Below, piece by piece: positions 43,901 through 54,064 of a DNA stretch of 64,000 nucleotides. The notes under the pieces are model-generated. The model was not told the origin of the DNA. It was given only the letters and a program-made list of their open reading frames with translations, and ran no database searches. This DNA comes from Tipula vernalis. Its lineage: Eukaryota; Arthropoda; Insecta; Diptera; Tipulidae. The first letter of the stretch is position 1; each line of letters begins with the position of its first letter. The stretch is taken from positions 182,382,015 to 182,446,014 of the forward strand of contig OY282558.1 in the NCBI GenBank assembly GCA_958295665.1, written 5' to 3'. Made by a program: the position numbers and the translations under genes.

Positions 43901-46900
43901 ACAACTTTCTGAAAATTTGCACATATATTGCTAATCTGATATGCTAACCAAAAAACATTACGAGATCGATGGTAAATTCGCATAATTTACAGTTATTTAA
44001 TTTAAGTTGTTCAATGTAAATTGAATAACACACTAAATGTAATATTGCTTACTAAGGGTAGTAAACCCAATGACAACTTTCTGAAAATTTGCACATACAT
44101 TGCTAATCTGATATGCTAACCAAAAAACATTACGAGATCGATGGTAAATTCGCATAATTTACAGTTATTTAATTTAAGTTGTTCAATGTAAATTGAATAA
44201 CACACTAAATGTAATATTGCTTACTAAGGGTAGTAAACCCAATGACAACTTTCTGAAAATTTGCACATATATTGCTAATCTGATATGCTAACCAAAAAAC
44301 ATTACGAGATCGATGGTAAATTCGCATAATTTACAGTTATTTAATTTAAGTTGTTCAATGTAAATTGAATAACACACTAAATGTAATATTGCTTACTAAG
44401 GGTAGTAAACCCAATGACAACTTTCTGAAAATTTGCACATATATTGCTAATCTGATATGCTAACCAAAAAATATTACGAGATCGATGGTAAATTCGCATA
44501 ATTTACAGTTATTTAATTTAAGTTGTTCAATGTAAATTGAATAACACACTAAATGTAATATTGCTTACTAAGGGTAGTAAACCCAATGACAACTTTCTGA
44601 AAATTTGCACATACATTGCTAATCTGATATGCTAACCAAAAAACATTACGAGATCAATGGTAAATTCGCATAATTTACAGTTATTTAATTAAAGTTGTTC
44701 AATGTAAATTGAATAACACACTAAATGTAATATTGCTTACTAAGGGTAGTAAACCCAATGACAACTTTCTGAAAATTTGCACATACATTGCTAATCTGAT
44801 ATGCTAACCAAAAAACATTACGAGATCAATGGTAAATTCGCATAATTTACAGTTATTTAATTTAAGTTGTTCAATGTAAATTGAATAACACACTAAATGT
44901 AATATTGCTTACTAAGGGTAGTAAACCCAATGACAACTTTCTGAAAATTTGCACATACATTGCTAATCTGATATGCTAACCAAAAAACATTACGAGATCG
45001 ATGGTAAATTCGCATAATTTACAGTTATTTAATTTAAGTTGTTCAATGTAAATTGAATAACACACTAAATGTAATATTGCTTACTAAGGGTAGTAAACCC
45101 AATGACAACTTTCTGAAAATTTGCACATATATTGCTAATCTGATATGCTAACCAAAAAACATTACGAGATCGATGGTAAATTCGCATAATTTACAGTTAT
45201 TTAATTTAAGTTGTTCAATGTAAATTGAATAACACACTAAATGTAATATTGCTTACTAAGGGTAGTAAACCCAATGACAACTTTCTGAAAATTTGCACAT
45301 ACATTGCTAATCTGATATGCTAACCAAAAAACATTACGAGATCAATGGTAAATTCGCATAATTTACAGTTATTTAATTAAAGTTGTTCAATGTAAATTGA
45401 ATAACACACTAAATGTAATATTGCTTACTAAGGGTAGTAAACCCAATGACAACTTTCTGAAAATTTGCACATACATTGCTAATCTGATATGCTAACCAAA
45501 AAACATTACGAGATCAATGGTAAATTCGCATAATTTACAGTTATTTAATTTAAGTTGTTCAATGTAAATTGAATAACACACTAAATGTAATATTGCTTAC
45601 TAAGGGTAGTAAACCCAATGACAACTTTCTGAAAATTTGCACATACATTGCTAATCTGATATGCTAACCAAAAAACATTACGAGATCGATGGTAAATTCG
45701 CATAATTTACAGTTATTTAATTTAAGTTGTTCAATGTAAATTGAATAACACACTAAATGTAATATTGCTTACTAAGGGTAGTAAACCCAATGACAACTTT
45801 CTGAAAATTTGCACATATATTGCTAATCTGATATGCTAACCAAAAAACATTACGAGATCGATGGTAAATTCGCATAATTTACAGTTATTTAATTTAAGTT
45901 GTTCAATGTAAATTGAATAACACACTAAATGTAATATTGCTTACTAAGGGTAGTAAACCCAATGACAACTTTCTGAAAATTTGCACATACATTGCTAATC
46001 TGATATGCTAACCAAAAAACATTACGAGATCGATGGTAAATTCGCATAATTTACAGTTATTTAATTTAAGTTGTTCAATGTAAATTGAATAACACACTAA
46101 ATGTAATATTGCTTACTAAGGGTAGTAAACCCAATGACAACTTTCTGAAAATTTGCACATACATTGCTAATCTGATATGCTAACCAAAAAACATTACGAG
46201 ATCAATGGTAAATTCGCATAATTTACAGTTATTTAATTTAAGTTGTTCAATGTAAATTGAATAACACACTAAATGTAATATTGCTTACTAAGGGTAGTAA
46301 ACCCAATGACAACTTTCTGAAAATTTGCACATACATTGCTAATCTGATATGCTAACCAAAAAACATTACGAGATCGATGGTAAATTCGCATAATTTACAG
46401 TTATTTAATTTAAGTTGTTCAATGTAAATTGAATAACACACTAAATGTAATATTGCTTACTAAGGGTAGTAAACCCAATGACAACTTTCTGAAAATTTGC
46501 ACATACATTGCTAATCTGATATGCTAACCAAAAAACATTACGAGATCAATGGTAAATTCGCATAATTTACAGTTATTTAATTTAAGTTGTTCAATGTAAA
46601 TTGAATAACACACTAAATGTAATATTGCTTACTAAGGGTAGTAAACCCAATGACAACTTTCTGAAAATTTGCACATACATTGCTAATCTGATATGCTAAC
46701 CAAAAAACATTACGAGATCGATGGTAAATTCGCATAATTTACAGTTATTTAATTTAAGTTGTTCAATGTAAATTGAATAACACACTAAATGTAATATTGC
46801 TTACTAAGGGTAGTAAACCCAATGACAACTTTCTGAAAATTTGCACATACATTGCTAATCTGATATGCTAACCAAAAAACATTACGAGATCAATGGTAAA

Positions 46901-47954
46901 TTCGCATAATTTACAGTTATTTAATTAAAGTTGTTCAATGTAAATTGAATAACACACTAAATGTAATATTGCTTACTAAGGGTAGTAAACCCAATGACAA
47001 CTTTCTGAAAATTTGCACATATATTGCTAATCTGATATGCTAACCAAAAAACATTACGAGATCGATGGTAAATTCGCATAATTTACAGTTATTTAATTTA
47101 AGTTGTTCAATGTAAATTGAATAACACACTAAATGTAATATTGCTTACTAAGGGTAGTAAACCCAATGACAACTTTCTGAAAATTTGCACATACATTGCT
47201 AATCTGATATGCTAACCAAAAAACATTACGAGATCGATGGTAAATTCGCATAATTTACAGTTATTTAATTTAAGTTGTTCAATGTAAATTGAATAACACA
47301 CTAAATGTAATATTGCTTACTAAGGGTAGTAAACCCAATGACAACTTTCTGAAAATTTGCACATACATTGCTAATCTGATATGCTAACCAAAAAACATTA
47401 CGAGATCAATGGTAAATTCGCATAATTTACAGTTATTTAATTAAAGTTGTTCAATGTAAATTGAATAACACACTAAATGTAATATTGCTTACTAAGGGTA
47501 GTAAACCCAATGACAACTTTCTGAAAATTTGCACATATATTGCTAATCTGATATGCTAACCAAAAAACATTACGAGATCGATGGTAAATTCGCATAATTT
47601 ACAGTTATTTAATTTAAGTTGTTCAATGTAAATTGAATAACACACTAAATGTAATATTGCTTACTAAGGGTAGTAAACCCAATGACAACTTTCTGAAAAT
47701 TTGCACATACATTGCTAATCTGATATGCTAACCAAAAAACATTACGAGATCGATGGTAAATTCGCATAATTTACAGTTATTTAATTTAAGTTGTTCAATG
47801 TAAATTGAATAACACACTAAATGTAATATTGCTTACTAAGGGTAGTAAACCCAATGACAACTTTCTGAAAATTTGCACATACATTGCTAATCTGATATGC
47901 TAACCAAAAAACATTACGAGATCAATGGTAAATTCGCATAATTTACAGTTATTT
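28958..47954 (+). repeat. 172-bp satellite array, 111 direct monomers
   Basis: The word AGATCGATGG (or AGATCAATGG) recurs every 172 bp from 28999 to 47919, exactly 110 periods, so there is no net length change over 18.9 kb. Monomers are AT-rich and differ only at a few sites: CACATATATTGC versus CACATACATTGC, ATCGATGG versus ATCAATGG, AATTTAAG versus AATTAAAG, and a rare AATATTACG. The rare variant occurs at 32431, 37591, 41719 and 44471, spaced 30, 24 and 16 monomers apart, which indicates block duplications. There are no spacers and no ORFs. The array lies wholly inside the giant transposon and forms about two thirds of it. Confidence 0.95.
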
Positions 47955-48366
47955 TTATGATAATCAACAAAAATTAGTTATTTTCTGTTGACGTATCCCA
48001 GGGTAAAATCCAATAGAATTTTTTTTAAATTTTCACAAATAATGTTGAACTCATTGACAAACGGTAAATCATAATAATATTAATGCATAACATGACCCTA
48101 CCAGTATATTATGATTTCTAGTTTTAATATTAAAGTTTCCAAAGTTTGATAGATTTTGCTCAGTTTTCGCAGAGATATAACTGAAATTAAACTTCTAATT
48201 TTATAATTGGCTTGTAGTTTAATAAATCAATATATATTTCAGTTTATACTAAATAGTCCTTCTAGTTTAGTAGAAGTTTAAATTTGCAAAATTAAGTGTG
48301 ATAATTCTATTTCTTAATGAAATACCCCTGAAGGTATGCATTTGAGTAGCTACTGCCGCCATTTTT
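47955..48366. other. right arm of the giant transposon
   Basis: Non-coding, AT-rich. TTTAGTA-type words near 48260-48380 (TAGTTTAGTAGAAG, TTTAGTAAAAATTAGTAAAA) mirror those in the left arm. I see no gene. Confidence 0.5.
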
Positions 48367-48400
48367 ATTTAGTAAAAATTAGTAAAATCTTCATTCGCGT
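48367..48400 (-). repeat. right TIR of the giant transposon
   Basis: ATTTAGTAAAAATTAGTAAA followed by ATCTTCATTCGCGT, the inverted partner of 19438-19471. Confidence 0.72.
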
Positions 48401-48988
48401 GCCAATTCTATGTTAGGTTTTATTTTTAGAATGACAAAGGATTTTATGGATGCATTTTCGTGTGTTAGTCTATATACTTCTTTAGTAAGATCTCACCTTG
48501 AATATGCTGTAGTGGTTTGGTATCCTCATCAGGATGTGCATATTGCAAGATTGGAATCTATTCAGAAACGTTTTACTATCAATATGGCCAGGAAGCTTGG
48601 TCATTTATCTGATCGTCAACTACCTATGTGGGAACAGGTGCGAAGTCTCCCATCGTATGTGATTCGGTGTGAGTGCCTTCATATTGATACGTTGTTTAAA
48701 CGCCGAAAAATTGCATCTGCTTTGTTTGTTAGTGATTCTCTTAGTGGCCGCATTAAGTGTCCTGAACTCATTTCTGCTTGGAGAATTTATGTACCTACCA
48801 GAAACTTGCGTCCAAGGGAATTTTTGTTTGTTGACTTTCATAGAACGAATTATGGTTCCAATGAACCAACCAAGTCAATGGCTAGAATTTTTAATGAATT
48901 TTACCATTTATTTAATTTCGAGAGATCCAGAGTGTTTTTTCGGAAGGCAATTAGTATTGCAATTTTTAATCTCATTTTACGTTTTTAA
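48399..48988 (+). pseudogene. LINE B ORF2, C-terminal part after the insertion
   Basis: The frame continues directly from 19437: ANSMLGFIFRMTKDF, then LYTSLVRSHLEYAVVVWYP, ARLESIQKRFT, and a C-terminal RT-linked region ending FNLILRF. The SLVRSHLEYAxxVWxP motif is the standard post-thumb region of CR1 and Jockey-group LINEs. An ATG near 48410 is internal and not a real start. A short 3' UTR and a TAAA microsatellite end the element at about 49128. Confidence 0.82.
48401..48408. repeat. 8-bp target-site duplication of the giant transposon (right)
   Basis: GCCAATTC, identical to 19430-19437. Confidence 0.88.
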
Positions 48989-49129
48989 AGTTTTCGTTTT
49001 TTCAGGTAATGTTCCGTATTGTTAGTATTCTTTTTATTTCTTTTTAATCTATAATATTTCTTTTTTTTACTATTCATTAAGTTTTTAACTGTAGAATAGA
49101 TATAAATAAATAAATAAATAAATAAATAC

Positions 49130-49275
49130 CTCTGTATCATTGCGTATATCCTGCATCAATGAGTTAAAGTCCAGAACATCCGATTGGGGCTTTGTTAATG
49201 AATGGACCAATTCCTCCGAACTAGACGACATTATTTCAGCTCTCGCTGTAAGCTGGAGTGCCAATTGAAAATTTT
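49130..49275 (-). pseudogene. DUF4806-type gene of X, exon before the LINE insertion
   Basis: The acceptor TTTAAACAG precedes 49275. The exon reads ENFQLALQLTARAEIMSSSS and EELVHSLTKPQSDVLDFNSL, ending RNDTE at 49130. The next bases GTATTTATT are already the LINE tail, so the LINE landed at the very start of the intron. Phase continues to 16158. No domain can be named for this exon on its own. Confidence 0.5.
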
Positions 49276-49668
49276 CTGTTTAAAAATAAAACATATTAGT
49301 TGTATTTTTATACATAAGTTTACATTAGGTCTGATTCAATGGTAGTATTCCATCTCTAAGTTATTTTATTCTGCTATTGTTTCTGTATTAACTATATAAG
49401 TACATTTTAAAATTTCTAGAAAAACTTATGAATAATGAATGTATCGAGTTCAGAGTAGGATATGTATAATAAATAATATACCAATAAAAGATTATCATTA
49501 AATAGTATTCATAATAAAATATTTACAAATTCAAACAAACTTTTACAAAATAAATTAATCTACTATTTGAAAAAAATAAATTGAATTCAAGTTTGTGAAG
49601 GGTCTAAAAAGTCTATCTGATCTAGAAATCAAAGAATTTTAAATACATTTTTGGGGTAGTCGACTTAC

Positions 49669-49832
49669 CAATTCCTTTCTAATTCCGAGCTTTCGTCCTT
49701 TTACAATATTTGCACTCTTTATTGGCCATCGCAAAATGTCCCCTTCTATCCACGACTCTGGAAACGCCGAGCAATAAGGTTCTCCGTCTTCAATGGCTTC
49801 TATGACACAATATACTATTGTTTTTTTTTTTA
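49669..49832 (-). pseudogene. DUF4806-type gene of X, N-terminal exon
   Basis: Minus-strand reading IVYCVIEAIEDGEPYCSAFP, ESWIEGDILRWP, KSANIVKGRKLGIRKEL, ending at a TTG|GTAAGT donor. The pattern VxFxEDxxxxxxPxSWI...xWP is typical of the N-terminus of insect DUF4806 proteins. An A run precedes it and no in-frame ATG is evident. It is in phase with the exon ending at 49275. The neighbouring gene upstream (minus strand) is the X transposase. Confidence 0.6.
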
Positions 49833-50164
49833 CTTTATATACGAATATTGTACTTCAGACTAATGTTACGATGTTGAGATTAGTATACCTATGCACAATT
49901 TATGTTTTTTTGTTCCCACAATAACCCTCCTATACGTATTTTTAACTTTTATTTTATTTTGTTATGTAGGTATCTAATTTTGTTTTAAATTTTATCTTTA
50001 AATATTAATTTTCAGTTTAGTAGTGTCTCTCCTTTACTGCTTGTCTGTTGTATACTTTAAGGTGGATTTATATTATCAGTTCCTTTCTGTTCCTACTCGT
50101 ATCGTGTCAGACATCATCAATTTATACTATCCGTGGTCACTCATGGAATGGATATGTTTTTAAT
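49833..50164. other. spacer between the two genes of X
   Basis: AT-rich DNA between the DUF4806-type gene and the end of the transposase pseudogene, with no supported gene. Confidence 0.4.
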
Positions 50165-51746
50165 ATTGAAGACACATTATTTGTTGATATATTTTCAGCA
50201 ATTTGATTTGAAATTTGTTGTAGTGGTTTATTTCCTGTACGTAATAGCTTATTTATAGATCCTAATAAACTTTCAAACGGAAATGTACTGAAATTATCCA
50301 AAACTCCGTCCCTGCGGACATCATCTATTAAATGAATTAGGCTGTGTACATATAGCTTACATTGTTAAATCCATAAATATCGCCAAACATTTCCACAAAT
50401 GATTTTAGTAGGCAGGAAGCAACTTCGATGTATTTGGCATGTCTCTGGCTAATAAAAATGGTGATTGCACAGTGTAGGATTAAAAATGATTATATACATC
50501 AGTAGAAACATATCCTTTTAAAGCTATTGGGCCTGAATACAACAAAAATGTACGAAATTCAGTACCCTTCCAGAAACTAATTACGTCTAATGCTCGAATT
50601 GCCCTGCAAAACTCACTTGGTTGTGTAGCACAAGCTCTTCGTAATACAACCGATATGCCTCTAAAATCTTTACTTGAAAGTTTTGTTGTCATATTAGCAT
50701 TTCCTTTTATCCACATTAGCAGCAACTTTTTAACTATTCCGAGACATATGAGGAGGTAGTCCAACGGAAATGAAGCAACCATATCTATAGGTAGCTCTTC
50801 TAACGGTGAGTCATTTATATGATGTTCCTCTTGAATTCTATTTCGAAAACTCTTATCGGTTCGTAATCTGCAGTCAAATTGGCTAAAGTTCATTTTGTGT
50901 GTTCGATTACAATAGTCACCCTCCACAGTGAATCTGCCACAAGCAGAATATGTGACCTTTAGTACCCTTAACAAATGCTCTGGCAGGAGCATCACAAATA
51001 AAGCTATTAATTCCAATACTAATTTTTTTTGAATTTATTATAAAACCATTACTAAGCAGCTCCTTAACTTCACTCAAGAAATCTTTTAAATATTCCTTAG
51101 CACAATTTGGTTTTGAATGTCCATAATAAATTCCAACAGCATATGGTTTTATATTAAAATGTTTAATGGAACACGCAGGATCGGCCAAAATTGCCCCTTG
51201 GAACTGTTGCTAATCGGAAGACCATCGACATTAAAATTTAATTCAATTTTCGAAGGGGTAACAACAACACTATTTAACACTTTTATGAGCGTATCTTTTA
51301 ATCCAAAATGAGAGTATTCACCAAGTGAAAGAATTCTGCAGAGGATTTTTTTAGGTGTCTTTAACAATGTTCGTGCATCTTTCGGTATTCCAGGCATATC
51401 GTGCTTAAGTAAAATAGACAAAAGATCATTTAACACGGTACGCGGCACTTTGTGATTTATTGCCCATGACTTCAAATCATTTTTTAAAGAAATTAATTGT
51501 TCTTCTTCGCCATCCGATATATATGTATATATTCATTGTCGGATTCTTCGTTTTCAGCACTTTTATTTAGGTTTACACTATTAACTTCGTATAACACTGG
51601 ATCACATTGGTCAGTAATATTAATATTTTCCACTAATTGTGCATCTTCATTTCGATTTGTCGTTTTATTTTTTGACAAATAAGCACGCACACGTCTTTTA
51701 AATGTATCCCGACTAACAAATTTTTATTTACACGATTATACCGCAT
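50165..51746 (-). pseudogene. TNP2-like (CACTA/EnSpm-type) transposase of X
   Basis: The ATG at 51746 begins MRYNRVNK; after a one-base shift the frame gives DTFKRRVRAYLSKNK. Successive frames read LKSWAINHKVPRTVLNDLLS, GIPKDARTLLKTPKK, LNFNVDGLPISNSSKGQFWP, KPYAVGIYYGHSKPNCAKEY, FICDAPARAFVKGTKGH, FPLDYLLICLGIVKKLLL, PSEFCRAIRALDVISFWKGT, EFRTFLLYSGP and, after further shifts, LLKSFVEMFGDIYG and LDNFSTFPFES. This order is typical of the insect transposase family related to plant TNP2. At least five frameshifts or stops show it is inactive. The element probably moved by this enzyme when intact. Confidence 0.75.
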
Positions 51747-51859
51747 TTTAATAAATTAAATTTAACACTTACACTAAATTAATTTCACAATGAGAAATTT
51801 ACAAGTATTATGATTAAAAACGAGGACAAAGGTAAGCGTTACTGCTTAAAGAAGAGTTA

Positions 51860-52480
51860 AAATGGCGGTAGTATCGAACTAGTTAGTTAAACATAAATTA
51901 TTTTCCAACTAAAATTGAGCTTTGGTTGAACTTAGGTTTAATAAAGGTTGAAATCAAACATTGTTAACTCAGAATTAACACGAACGTCTCTGGTTTGAAC
52001 GAAGCAAGTTCAAGAAAAATTTATTTCAAACCAACAGGATCCGACGCTTGTATTCAAAATCCAACTACAGTTGAAATTAGGTCCAACTGAGGTTGAAATC
52101 AAACTTAAAAGTAAATTATTAACTTCAAACTAATTTTGGTTGAAATTGATTAAAAAAAGGTTTACTTCAAACCAATAGAAATCCTTGCATGCATCCAGAT
52201 TTCAACTTTCGTTACTAAACAAGTAAATGAAGGTTGAAAACAAACCCAAAAGTAAATCCTAACACAAAATTAACTCTAATGCAACTTCCGAAGGTATAGG
52301 GTTTACTAGAGGTTAATTTCTACCTAAATAAAGAAAATACTAAAGGAAAACATTAACCTAAGTTTAACTTACTAAGTTCAAAACTGGTTTGCATTAAACG
52401 AATAAGTAAAACATGGAGGTTTTTCCACTAGAATTTTAAGGTTTGAGAATCTTGGTTTGATAAAAACCCAAATATAATTT
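51860..52480. repeat. putative right subterminal repeats of X
   Basis: At least ten imperfect copies of words such as GGTTGAAATCAAAC, TTTGGTTGAA, TTCAAACCAA and GTTAACTCAGAATTAAC occupy this interval just upstream of the transposase start. The same words in inverted sense occur at 12880-13160. Confidence 0.5.
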
Positions 52481-52499
52481 AAAGGTTGATAATGTGGTA

Positions 52500-52504
52500 G
52501 GTTA
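52500..52504. repeat. 5-bp target duplication of the LTR retrotransposon (left)
   Basis: GGTTA directly before the 5' LTR, repeated at 57221-57225 after the 3' LTR. Confidence 0.85.
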
Positions 52505-52750
52505 TGTTGTAATAATATGAACTTACCTTTAATTGAATATGTATAATGTAAACGTATCTGTAATATGAAGTAAAAGAGTACATGTAAAAATGATGTAGAG
52601 GGCGACACAAGCTAGATGATACAGTTAGGATTTAGAAGTGTCAGAGTGTGTTGTAGCCGACTTTGTAAAGAATTATAAGAAATAAAAAGTAAATTAAATA
52701 AAAGTAATTGTGTCTTAATAAAATAAATAAAGATAGAGACATATAAAACA
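52505..52750 (+). repeat. 5' LTR
   Basis: Begins TGTTGTAATAAT and ends ATATAAAACA (TG...CA). It carries about 31 bp (near 52517-52547) absent from the 3' LTR. An AATAAA cluster lies near its end. Confidence 0.9.
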
Positions 52751-53457
52751 TGGCGCAGTTGGTGCCCCTAAATAAACCAGACCCGATTATTTGCAAGGGA
52801 AATGGTAGATTGAATTGGATTAATTTCAAAAGGCAAATTACAAATTATATGAAAGCCGCGTGTATAGACGAAAAAAATCAAGAGGTAAAGGCTGCAATAC
52901 TGATTAACCTCGTTGGTGAAGATACTATAGAAATATTAGAATCTTTAAATTTAAAACAAACAGATAAAGAAAATTATGAAGAATTAGTATATAAATTAGA
53001 CGAATTTTTTATGCCAAAATGCAACGTAATTTACGAAAGGTATAAATTCTATAATAGAAACCAACAAGATGGCGAAAATTTTGATCAATTTTATACAGAA
53101 GTAAGACAATTAAGCAAAAATTGTGATTTTAATAAGCAAGAGGAAAGCCTAATACGTGACAGGCTAATTTTTGGATTACGAGATTTGGGGCTACAGGAAA
53201 AATTAATAAAAATGGGAGATCCATCATTGGAGAAAGCAGTTGAGGAATGTAAAATCAGTGAAACGACGAGAGTCCAAGCAAGGGAAATTCAAAAAGAAAA
53301 AGAAATTAATTATGTAAATTCTCGTAATTGGAAAATAAATAAAAAAGTAACATCAAAGAATAGCAATAGCAATCAACAATATAGGACGTTTGGAGTAAAT
53401 AATTACCAAAATAAAGTGAATAATGGAAACGTAAAAAAAGGCGACGGCGAAATGTAA
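52750..53457 (+). pseudogene. gag (capsid part) of the Mag-like element
   Basis: The 235-codon frame opens at the ATG overlapping the primer-binding site: MAQLVPLNKPDP, then GRLNWINFKRQITNYMKAAC, YKFYNRNQQDGENFDQFYTE and LIRDRLIFGLRDLGLQEKLI. This is the retrotransposon gag (capsid) domain of Mag-type Gypsy elements. A frame change in an A run (near 53435) cuts it before the nucleocapsid. The two zinc knuckles follow in another frame, with one in-frame TGA at 53471. Capsid function in this copy is therefore lost. The start is chosen by the gag domain and its position after the LTR. Confidence 0.8.
52751..52768 (+). other. primer-binding site
   Basis: TGGCGCAGTTGGTGCC starts immediately after the LTR. 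It resembles the TGGCGCAG-type site complementary to a tRNA-Ser 3' end used by several insect Gypsy elements. It overlaps the presumed gag start codon. Confidence 0.65.
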
Positions 53458-54064
53458 TGGAGTGCATCAATGAAGGAAATGTCCAGCATACGGGGCCACG
53501 TGCAACAAATGCAATAAAAGAAATCACTATGCAAAATGTTGTAAATCAAAGCAGGTACAAGAAGTAGAGGTAAGCGACTTTGTGATAGACACAATTGAAA
53601 ATTATATTGATAAGCATGATAGTTGTAATAATTTTGCGAGAAATTTTGAAAATTATTTTGATAAAAATATTATAAATGATAAAAGTGGTAAAGTAAATTG
53701 TAATGGAATAGATAATGAAAGTATTAATAAGTCAAGTGTAATATATAATGTAAATGCTCAAGGTTCGTTTCCTAACCTACAATGGACAGAGAAAATTAAA
53801 GTTGATAATACAATTATTGATTTCAAATTAGATTCGGGGGCGGACATTAATTTGATCACAGAAAATGAACTGAACAGAATAAATAGTGAGATTATTTTAG
53901 AACGTACAAATGTAGGGCTCAGAGCATATGGTGGTATAAAAATTCCAGTATTAGGTAGTATATATTTAAATTTAAAGTGGAAAAATATGATGTATAAGGA
54001 ACCATTCATAGTAGTAGATTTGAAGGCTACACCCCTTCTAGGACGTGAGAGTGTCAAAAGTTAG
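53436..54064 (+). pseudogene. nucleocapsid zinc knuckles and aspartic protease
   Basis: This frame contains KCPAYGATCNKCNKRNHYAK followed by CC, with a C-x2-C-x4-H-x4-C knuckle preceded by a second, degraded one. A spacer of about 90 residues follows, then the aspartic protease with catalytic DSGADINLI at 53831 onward and a terminal ATPLLGRES. A one-base change near 54058 breaks the link to the reverse transcriptase. Confidence 0.8.

Larger units (their letters stand above)
19438..48400. mobile_element. giant 28,963-bp DNA transposon (KDZ/Zisupton-like?)
   Basis: The boundaries are defined by the exact 8-bp duplication GCCAATTC in the LINE B ORF2 and by inverted ends: ATGGTAATGAAG...TTTTACTAAAT on the left and the complement of ACGCGAATGAAG...TTTTTACTAAAT on the right, about 27 of 34 positions alike. 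Both arms contain extra TACTAAA/TTTAGTA words as subterminal repeats. Contents: a Tc1 element, a Jockey remnant and repeat A copy 2 as later guests; degenerate minisatellite blocks; one intact 1,108-residue DDE/Ulp1/PHD ORF (-); and a 19.3-kb satellite array. An 8-bp duplication fits KDZ/Zisupton, hAT or P elements. The protein favours a KDZ-like family, but this is inference. Confidence 0.8.
16305..49129 (+). mobile_element. CR1-type LINE (LINE B), split by the 29-kb transposon
   Basis: In sense orientation the parts are: tandem 5' repeats (16305-16700), a PHD-finger ORF1 (16798-17238), an ORF2 with endonuclease and reverse transcriptase (to 19437), then after the insertion the rest of ORF2 (48401-48988), a 3' UTR and a TAAA microsatellite tail (about 49104-49128). 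The PHD-type ORF1, the endonuclease style and the microsatellite tail without poly(A) fit the CR1 group; Kiri-like is a guess. It is inserted at the start of an intron of the DUF4806-type gene of X. An internal deletion removed the ORF1 C-terminus and ORF2 N-terminus, and ORF2 has two frameshifts. Confidence 0.8.
12880..52480 (-). mobile_element. TNP2/CACTA-like transposon X, split by nested insertions (approximate limits)
   Basis: Two minus-strand genes belong together: a broken TNP2-like transposase (50165-51746) and a DUF4806-type gene whose exons lie both at 49130-49832 and at 14504-16158. Between those exons sits the CR1-type LINE with the 29-kb transposon inside it. Both outer sides carry clusters of GGTTGAA / TTCAACC / GTTAA motifs (about 12880-13160 and 51860-52480) in opposite orientation, as in subterminal repeats of CACTA-like elements. 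I could not find the exact termini or a target duplication, so the limits are estimates. Without inserts X would be about 7 kb. Confidence 0.55.

Noticed and set aside
28958..47954. Possible CRISPR array
   Set aside because: Repeats are contiguous 172-bp monomers without unique spacers, and no cas-like genes are present; it is satellite DNA.
28629..47954. Centromeric satellite
   Set aside because: The monomer is close to 172 bp, but the array is bounded by transposon arms and its TIRs; nothing in the sequence shows centromere function.
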